DNA of 5,105 bases from assembly GCA_903903705.1 (NCBI GenBank), contig CAIUZU010000295.1, forward strand, positions 1-5,105, written 5' to 3'. Position numbers and translations under genes: made by a program. Numbering within the stretch: the first letter of the stretch is position 1; every line of letters starts with the position of its first letter. The notes beneath the pieces are model-generated. The model worked only from the letters and a program-made list of their open reading frames with translations. It made no database searches and was not told the DNA's origin. This stretch comes from an uncultured Helicobacteraceae bacterium. Lineage in GTDB: Bacteria; Campylobacterota; Campylobacteria; Campylobacterales; Sulfurimonadaceae. Positions 1 through 4,295 of this stretch are shown piece by piece.

Positions 1-300
1 ACAGAGATAAACGAAAAACTCGATAACGACGCAAAAGCAAAAGAGACTAAATCACAAGCACTCTCAAACCTTGCCTACATAGAAGAAGTTTTAGGTTTTG
101 GAGGACAAAACCCTTTTGAATATTTCCAGCAAGGAATCGACGCAAAAGCAAAAGAGGCGATAGACTCACTTATAACCAAAAGAGGCGAAGCAAAAAAGGC
201 AAAAGATTTTGCCCTCTGCGACTCTATCCGTGATGAAATTTTAGCTTACGGCGTAAACATAATGGATACTGCGCAAGGCACATTTTGGGAGAAGATTTAG
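1..300 (+). CDS. cysS: Cysteinyl-tRNA synthetase, C-terminal fragment (5' end outside window)
   Basis: Frame 1 is open from the first base to a TAG at 298-300 and gives 99 residues. They match the C-terminal helical region of class I cysteinyl-tRNA synthetase, the cytosolic enzyme that charges tRNA-Cys with cysteine. The telling part is the family's end signature: a helix with R61-G-E-A-K-K-A-K-D-F-A (about 61-71), then C73-D-S-I-R-D-E-I and the closing V-N-I-M-D-T-A-Q-G-T-F-W. This corresponds to the usual 'R..AR..KDFA.AD.IRD.L...GI...DT..GT.W' tail. LGFGGQNPFEYFQQG around 31-45 fits the linker that precedes it. The HIGH and KMSKS catalytic motifs and the zinc ligands would lie upstream and cannot be seen. 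The stop overlaps the stop of the convergent minus-strand gene by four bases, so there is no intergenic terminator. An 18-bp direct repeat (28-45 and 139-156) encodes DAKAKE twice. Confidence 0.93.
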   Translation, partial: TEINEKLDNDAKAKETKSQALSNLAYIEEVLGFGGQNPFEYFQQGIDAKAKEAIDSLITKRGEAKKAKDFALCDSIRDEILAYGVNIMDTAQGTFWEKI

Positions 301-1496
301 CGGGTCTTTATCCTGTTTTTATAGCCTGTATTTATGCGAAGATGAAGCCCTAAATAGTACATGTATGTTATGGCTTTTTTGAGAAGATAGGCTAAATAGC
401 CGCTTACTTTAATAACGCCAAAAAGTTCTCCGGATGCCCATCTTCCGCCAAGTGCTATGAAAACGCCAAGAACTGAAGCATCAAAAGGCTCTAACTCTTT
501 TTTGTCTATTTTTTTGCGAATCGCCTCAGCTACATACTCTGCACTTCTCTCGGCAGTTTGTGCAGTCGGCGGCAATATATTTCCATTAATATCACGAATC
601 TCTACACAATCTCCTATTGCAAAAACATTCTCCATGTCACCGATATTAAGCTCTCTGTTGGGTATAAACTGAGATATCCTGTTTTTTTGCACATTTACCT
701 GTTCGTTTAGATCAGATGCTTTGATGCCACCCGTAAATATCATAAAATGGTACTTTAATTTTTGAGAATTTTTAAAATAGATATAAGAGTCGTCAAGCTT
801 GTCTATAAAGGTGTCTGTAAGGATATTGACACCAAGTGATTCCAATCTTTTTTGGGTATTTTTCACTAAAAAATCACTCATTCCCGGAAGAATTGTTTTG
901 CTTGCATCGATAAGATAAATCTTTATATTTTTTGCTCTGCGTCCGATGGTTTTACTGTAAGTATGGATAATATGAGCCATCTCAGCCGCTACTTCGACAC
1001 CGCTTAAACCGGCTCCGCCGATAGCTAAATTTATATCTTCATTATTGTCTTCGTTTTGAAGCTTTTTATAGATTAGATTTTCAAACTCAACTCTAAAGTT
1101 ATGTGCTCTATGAAGACTTTTTACACCGTAACTGTGTTCTCTTAGACCCTCTATAAATGAGAAAAAATTTGTTCTTGCCCCAGTTGCGATTATCAAATAG
1201 TCATACGCAATAGATTCGTTGGAAGTCTGCACAAACTTTGCTTCAAAATCTATATTTTTAGCTTTATCATAAATAAAATGAACATTTTTACCAAAACCGC
1301 TGCACCAATCTTCTAAGTCAATCACTACATCATGCATATCAAATCTTCCTGCAATATAACCGTATGCCTCGGTTTGTAGGTAGTGATAAGGATTTTTATC
1401 TATAAGTGTTATTTCTATATCTTTATATTTTGCCAAATACTCTACAGCACGCAAACCGCCATAGCCACCGCCTATAATTACTACATTTTTATTCAA
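297..1496 (-). CDS. NAD(P)/FAD-dependent oxidoreductase, type II NADH dehydrogenase (NDH-2)-like
   Basis: The 399-residue protein has the two-dinucleotide-fold layout of NDH-2, a non-proton-pumping enzyme that passes electrons from NADH through FAD to membrane quinone. Visible motifs in order are: the FAD-binding GGGYGG at 9-14 with acidic D33 ending the second strand; ATGAR at 104-108; a second Rossmann motif GGAGLSG at 160-166 followed by E168, with D197 where an acidic residue favours NADH over NADPH; the FAD-contacting FAIGDC at 292-297; and PPTAQTAER at 309-317 at the quinone motif position. The C-terminal 30 residues are hydrophobic and basic (YLAYLLKK, YMYYLGLHLR) and fit a peripheral membrane anchor. 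Length is normal for the family. Sulfide:quinone oxidoreductase is less likely because only C65 and C297 are present and the redox cysteine pair is missing. The start is TTG, supported by AAAGG six bases upstream and by the Rossmann strand starting at residue 4. The gene is monocistronic in this window. The electron acceptor is inferred. Confidence 0.85.
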   Translation of the reverse strand: MNKNVVIIGGGYGGLRAVEYLAKYKDIEITLIDKNPYHYLQTEAYGYIAGRFDMHDVVIDLEDWCSGFGKNVHFIYDKAKNIDFEAKFVQTSNESIAYDYLIIATGARTNFFSFIEGLREHSYGVKSLHRAHNFRVEFENLIYKKLQNEDNNEDINLAIGGAGLSGVEVAAEMAHIIHTYSKTIGRRAKNIKIYLIDASKTILPGMSDFLVKNTQKRLESLGVNILTDTFIDKLDDSYIYFKNSQKLKYHFMIFTGGIKASDLNEQVNVQKNRISQFIPNRELNIGDMENVFAIGDCVEIRDINGNILPPTAQTAERSAEYVAEAIRKKIDKKELEPFDASVLGVFIALGGRWASGELFGVIKVSGYLAYLLKKAITYMYYLGLHLRINTGYKNRIKTR

Positions 1497-1552
1497 ACTT
1501 TGCCTTTAAAACTATAAATGGCTAAAATTATACAAAAATTATTAGGTACATT
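1497..1552. promoter_or_regulatory. Divergent promoter region between the NDH-2-like gene and the methyltransferase gene
   Basis: This 56-bp gap is the only non-coding DNA available to drive both flanking genes. On the minus strand a perfect TATAAT lies at 1532-1527, with A/T-rich sequence upstream and no recognisable -35, as is usual for sigma-70 promoters of Campylobacterota. It would give a leader of roughly 25 bases, with AAAGG at 1507-1503 as the ribosome binding site six bases before the TTG. On the plus strand the best -10 candidates are TATACA at 1529-1534, which overlaps the minus-strand box, and TATAAA at 1513-1518. The plus-strand ribosome site is weak (TTAGG at 1542-1546, six bases from the ATG). 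The motif AAAATTAT is repeated at 1524-1531 and 1535-1542, about one helical turn apart. Transcription start sites are inferred. Confidence 0.6.
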
Positions 1553-2461
1553 ATGACAATTGAACAATTAAAGGCTCTTCTTCTGGAAAACTCCAAAGAT
1601 TTAACTTGTGAGTTTAAAAGGCTTTTTCACGGACGCGGCGGACTCTATGAAGAGTGGAAACATTTAACCATAGACTCCATAGATGAGATTTTAAACGTAG
1701 CTCTGTATACGCAAAATGTTTTGGAGAATGAACTTATCGAGATGTTAAAAGAGTTTGTTTCTAACTCAAGACACAAAACAGTGGTTATCCAAAGAAGATA
1801 CATAAAAGGCTCTCCAAGCGAAGTAGTTATCGGAGATCTTAAAGAAGATCTCTATGCGGTAGAAAATAGCATGAAGTTTAAACTCAACCTGCTCTCAAAC
1901 CAAAACAGCCTCTACTTTCCTGATATGAAAAACGGCAGAGCATTTGTAAGAGAAAACTCAAAAGAGAGAAGAGTTCTCAACCTTTTTTCCTATACATGCT
2001 CTTTTAGCGTTGCCGCAAAACTCGGCGGTGCGCTAAGCGTCTCAAATATAGATATGAGTAAAAGCGCCCTATCAAGCGGAAAAGCCAACCATCATCTAAA
2101 CTCAGTTGACCCAAGAGGAGTAAGTTATTTACCGTACAATATTTTAAAATCATTCTCCCGTATCAAACAAAACGGACCTTATGATCTCATCATCATAGAT
2201 CCGCCAACACTTCAGAGGGGAAGTTTTGAGGCTACAAAAGATTACGAAAAGATAATAAAAAAGCTACAAGAAATAGCCTCTGATGAATGTATAGTTTTGG
2301 CATGTCTAAACTCTCCGGAACTTGGTAGCAATTTTTTAATTTCTCTCTTTAGTGAGTTTGCACCGGAGTTTAAATTTGAGAAGCGGCTTAAAAATGTTGA
2401 TGAGTTTGCAAACGCAGATGAAGAGAGAAGCCTAAAAAACTTAGTTTTTTCCAGAGGTTAA
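1553..2461 (+). CDS. Class I SAM-dependent methyltransferase (RlmI/RlmK-like, substrate unassigned)
   Basis: The 302-residue protein is a Rossmann-fold methyltransferase related to the SAM-dependent domain found in the 23S rRNA methyltransferases RlmI and RlmK (Methyltrans_SAM-type). The N-terminal part carries RLFHGRGGLYEEWKHL (23-38), which I recognise from a stand-alone subfamily common in gammaproteobacteria. SAM-binding motif I is VLNLFSYTCSFSVAA at 141-155, followed by the acidic end of strand two in SNIDMSK (164-170). The catalytic-region motif is DLIIIDPPTLQRGSF at 211-225, and its DPP is typical of this fold. VLACLNSPEL at 248-257 is motif VI-like. There is no N-terminal PUA domain as in RlmI and no THUMP domain as in RlmL, so RNA recognition would have to come from residues 1-110. 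Cys149 replaces the usual glycine of motif I, as I recall for the subfamily. Cytosolic RNA, probably rRNA, is the likely target, but this is inferred. ATG 1553 is chosen because it leaves a normal N-terminus; the ribosome site is weak. Confidence 0.82.
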   Translation: MTIEQLKALLLENSKDLTCEFKRLFHGRGGLYEEWKHLTIDSIDEILNVALYTQNVLENELIEMLKEFVSNSRHKTVVIQRRYIKGSPSEVVIGDLKEDLYAVENSMKFKLNLLSNQNSLYFPDMKNGRAFVRENSKERRVLNLFSYTCSFSVAAKLGGALSVSNIDMSKSALSSGKANHHLNSVDPRGVSYLPYNILKSFSRIKQNGPYDLIIIDPPTLQRGSFEATKDYEKIIKKLQEIASDECIVLACLNSPELGSNFLISLFSEFAPEFKFEKRLKNVDEFANADEERSLKNLVFSRG

Positions 2462-2501
2462 ATACTAAAACTTCTAGCATACTTGCCCAAGAACAGCACA
2501 G

Positions 2502-2533
2502 AGTAAACATGCAGACAGCTCTGCATGTTTACT
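2502..2533. terminator. Perfect 14-bp stem-loop between convergent genes (probable bidirectional 3' hairpin)
   Basis: The arms 2502-2515 and 2520-2533 are exact reverse complements around the 4-base loop CAGC. The hairpin begins three bases past the stop of the minus-strand DJ-1 gene and 40 bases past the stop of the methyltransferase gene, so it can serve either transcript. Neither strand has a run of T directly after the stem, so it is not a textbook intrinsic terminator. It may act as a weak or factor-assisted terminator, or as a 3' end stabiliser that blocks exonucleases. The rest of the 2462-2536 gap shows no other structure or open frame. Confidence 0.6.
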
Positions 2534-2536
2534 GCC

Positions 2537-3094
2537 TTACTCGCAAAAATCGGCTAAAAGTTCGCCCTTCACATCCTTATAAGCACTCTCCCCTTTTAGC
2601 TTTTTTACGATTTGCAGTGCAAAGCAGATAGCAGTTGCAGGACCACGGGATGTCATAATGTTGCCGTCTTGCACAACCATTTTTGTTTCATCAAATCCAT
2701 CTTTTCGTATCTGCTCTTCTATAGTCGGATAGCATGTGTAGTTGTGTTTTAGCACACCTGCTCTCTCTAAGGCAAGCGGTGCGGCACAAATCGCACCTAT
2801 ATTTTTGCCTTTTTTATCCATTATTTTGAGTATATTTTGCACGGTTTCATCATCGCACAAAGCAAGAGTTCCGCCCCATCCACCCGGAAGAACAATCATA
2901 TCAAGGTTCTCTACATCCACATCTTTTATCTGCATATCAGATAAAACAGTGACACCGTGAGCACCCTTAACCGCACTATTTTCATCCAAAGAAGCAACCA
3001 AAACTTCAATTTTCGCTCTTCTTAAAACATCAATGATATTTATCGCTTCAATCTCTTCAAATCCGTTTGCCAGCGGCACTAAAACTTTGCTCAT
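2537..3094 (-). CDS. DJ-1/PfpI family protein (YajL/ThiJ-like)
   Basis: With the start at 3094 this is a 185-residue single-domain protein of the DJ-1/YajL branch, whose members have been described as cysteine-based stress chaperones, glyoxalases or deglycases. The exact activity is disputed in the field and cannot be read from sequence. The catalytic residues are in place: E16 in GFEEIE (11-16) matches the glutamate that tunes the nucleophile, and C103 in GAICAAP (100-106) sits at the nucleophile elbow. CYPTIEEQI at 121-129 and TSRGPATAICFAL at 148-160 are typical of YajL. Length is normal and there is no signal peptide, so it is cytosolic. ATG 3094 is preferred over the upstream in-frame ATGs at 3145 and 3118 because AAGGAG stands six bases before it, the family starts with this MSKVLVPL strand, and the extra 17 residues resemble translated leader. 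The gene is divergent from pyrD and appears monocistronic. C184 next to the C-terminus is unexplained. Confidence 0.9.
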   Translation of the reverse strand: MSKVLVPLANGFEEIEAINIIDVLRRAKIEVLVASLDENSAVKGAHGVTVLSDMQIKDVDVENLDMIVLPGGWGGTLALCDDETVQNILKIMDKKGKNIGAICAAPLALERAGVLKHNYTCYPTIEEQIRKDGFDETKMVVQDGNIMTSRGPATAICFALQIVKKLKGESAYKDVKGELLADFCE

Positions 3095-3100
3095 GTAACT

Positions 3101-3124
3101 CTCCTTATATATTTTCATCTCCTT
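3101..3124 (-). promoter_or_regulatory. Tandem Shine-Dalgarno-like sites ahead of the DJ-1 gene
   Basis: Two identical AAGGAG motifs lie 18 bases apart on the minus strand, at 3124-3119 and 3106-3101. The second is six bases from ATG 3094 and is the functional ribosome binding site that decides the start. The first directly abuts an in-frame ATG (3118-3116) with no spacer, so it is poorly placed to start translation there. Confidence 0.7.
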
Positions 3125-3127
3125 AAT

Positions 3128-3133
3128 TCTATA
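3128..3133 (-). promoter_or_regulatory. Candidate -10 box for the DJ-1 gene
   Basis: TATAGA, followed by AT, reads on the minus strand and would place the transcript start near 3121, giving a leader of about 27 bases. The A-rich stretch just upstream (3135-3140) and the lack of a -35 fit a Campylobacterota sigma-70 promoter. The match is imperfect and the start site is inferred. Confidence 0.45.
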
Positions 3134-3140
3134 CTTTTTT

Positions 3141-3164
3141 ATCAATTTTTACAAGCAAATTGAT
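3141..3164. repeat. 8-bp inverted repeat in the DJ-1/pyrD divergent region (possible operator)
   Basis: ATCAATTT at 3141-3148 and AAATTGAT at 3157-3164 form a perfect 8-bp dyad with an 8-base spacer. It covers roughly -20 to -43 of the inferred DJ-1 promoter, a usual place for a repressor or activator site. A further ATCAA at 3172-3176 and a direct repeat of ATTTTTAC (3145-3152 and 3163-3170, 18 bases apart) overlap it. No regulator is identified. Confidence 0.4.
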
Positions 3165-3181
3165 TTTTACTATCAACTGCC

Positions 3182-3226
3182 CTTTACCTTTTTTTTAGTA
3201 TAATTTTCAAATTTTTTAAGGTAAAG
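3182..3226. repeat. 9-bp inverted repeat bracketing the pyrD -10 box
   Basis: CTTTACCTT at 3182-3190 is the exact reverse complement of AAGGTAAAG at 3218-3226, separated by 27 bases that hold the TATAAT. The right arm overlaps the start of the pyrD ribosome binding region. A transcript starting near 3211 would lack the left arm, so a role as a DNA site is more likely than an RNA hairpin for that transcript. Chance pairing in A/T-rich DNA is possible. Confidence 0.35.
3199..3204 (+). promoter_or_regulatory. -10 box of the pyrD promoter
   Basis: A perfect TATAAT follows an eight-T tract (3189-3196) with no recognisable -35 hexamer, the usual look of sigma-70 promoters in Campylobacterota. The inferred transcript start is near 3211, giving a leader of about 26 bases with a purine-rich ribosome site AAAGAGA at 3223-3229 before ATG 3237. 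A 9-bp inverted repeat (3182-3190 and 3218-3226) brackets the box. Confidence 0.65.
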
Positions 3227-3236
3227 AGACAACTAT

Positions 3237-4295
3237 ATGATAAATTATCAAACACTAAGACCTTGGCTATATAAACTAGATCCTGAAGTTGCTCACAATG
3301 TCGCTGAAACAGCACTTAGAGTACCTAATATCTGCCCGATACTTTTCAACCCGTTTTTAAAATCCCACTTCATCACAAACGATATCTTAAAACAAGAGCT
3401 TTTCGGTCGCACTTTTTTAAACCCTATCGGGCTTGGAGCAGGATTTGACAAAAATGCAACTATGATTCGTGCTGTGCAGATTTTGGGGTTTGGTTTTACT
3501 GAAATCGGTACTGTTACTCCAAAGCCGCAAGCAGGAAATCCAAAGCCCAGAATGTTTCGACATGTAGCAGAAGAGAGTATCCAAAATGCTATGGGCTTTA
3601 ATAACGATGGACTTTTAAGCGTTCAAAAAAGATTAAAAGAGAGATTTCCATTTACTACTCCAATCGGCATAAACATCGGTAAAAATAAAACTACATCTGA
3701 TGCCGAAGCGATAAATGACTACATAACCCTTATCAAAGCACTTCATGAACTGGGTGATTATTTGGTAATCAACATCTCATCGCCAAACACTCCGGGGCTT
3801 AGAGATTTGCAAAACGAGGAGTTTATCACAAGACTTTTTGCAGAAGCAAAAGCCATCACAAACAAACCGATTTTACTCAAAATTGCACCTGACATGAGCA
3901 AAGAAGATGCGGTCTCTCTTACGACTTTGGCGGTTGCAAATGGAGCGGATGGCATCATTGCTACAAATACCACTATAGATTACTCGCTTGTTAAAAATCC
4001 ACAAAGCATCGGCGGACTTAGCGGAGCTGTTTTAAGGGAAAAAAGTTTTGAGATCTTTGAAGCGATAGCAAAAGAGCTTTACGGAAAAACAACGCTTATC
4101 TCAGTTGGCGGAATTTCATCTGCAAAAGAAGCATACAGACGCATAAAAGCCGGAGCTTCGCTTGTAGAGATTTACAGCGGACTTATATTTCATGGATTTG
4201 ACATGATAAAAGATATTAATATAGAATTAACAGAACTCATAAAAGCCGACGGATACACAAATATCACAGAAGCAATAGGAAGCGACAGAAAGTGA
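3237..4295 (+). CDS. pyrD: Dihydroorotate dehydrogenase (quinone), class 2
   Basis: The 352-residue protein oxidises dihydroorotate to orotate, the fourth step of de novo pyrimidine synthesis, and passes electrons through FMN to membrane quinone. Class 2 is shown by the N-terminal extension (about 1-45, including RPWLYKLDPEVAHNVAE), which forms the membrane-associated quinone tunnel, and by serine as catalytic base in NISSPNTPGLR (179-189, S182). Other family motifs are GLGAGFDKNA at 65-74, the RMFRH segment at 105-109, NAMGFNNDG at 117-125, LLKIAPD at 213-219 with K215, ATNTT at 242-246, IGGLSGAVLR at 258-267, and the FMN phosphate-binding SVGGI (289-293) and YSGLIFHG (313-320). Length is close to the usual 335-350. 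ATG 3237 fits the family N-terminus and follows AAAGAGA by seven bases. It is the first gene of a likely operon, because its TGA overlaps the GTG of the next gene. In this organism the acceptor is probably menaquinone (inferred). Confidence 0.96.
   Translation: MINYQTLRPWLYKLDPEVAHNVAETALRVPNICPILFNPFLKSHFITNDILKQELFGRTFLNPIGLGAGFDKNATMIRAVQILGFGFTEIGTVTPKPQAGNPKPRMFRHVAEESIQNAMGFNNDGLLSVQKRLKERFPFTTPIGINIGKNKTTSDAEAINDYITLIKALHELGDYLVINISSPNTPGLRDLQNEEFITRLFAEAKAITNKPILLKIAPDMSKEDAVSLTTLAVANGADGIIATNTTIDYSLVKNPQSIGGLSGAVLREKSFEIFEAIAKELYGKTTLISVGGISSAKEAYRRIKAGASLVEIYSGLIFHGFDMIKDINIELTELIKADGYTNITEAIGSDRK

Noticed and set aside
457..672. Plus-strand open frame of 71 codons
   Set aside because: It lies wholly within the well-supported minus-strand NDH-2-like gene, and its product resembles no family I know.
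297..1496. Sulfide:quinone oxidoreductase as the identity of the flavoprotein, attractive for a sulfur-oxidising host
   Set aside because: Only two cysteines (C65 and C297) are present, and neither matches the SQR redox pair. The NAD-binding GGAGLSG motif and acidic D197 favour an NADH-using enzyme.
2742..2960. Plus-strand open frame of 72 codons
   Set aside because: It is antisense to the DJ-1 gene core, including the catalytic Cys region. Its Ser/Pro-rich product is typical of a shadow frame.
3160..3196. Possible plus-strand terminator: TTGAT/ATCAA stem followed by an eight-T run
   Set aside because: The stem is only 5 bp and A/T-rich, the T-run starts 13 bases after it, and no plus-strand gene ends just upstream. 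The T-tract fits better as promoter-upstream A/T sequence for pyrD.
3758..3973. Minus-strand open frame of 71 codons
   Set aside because: It is antisense to the conserved catalytic part of pyrD and has no independent support.
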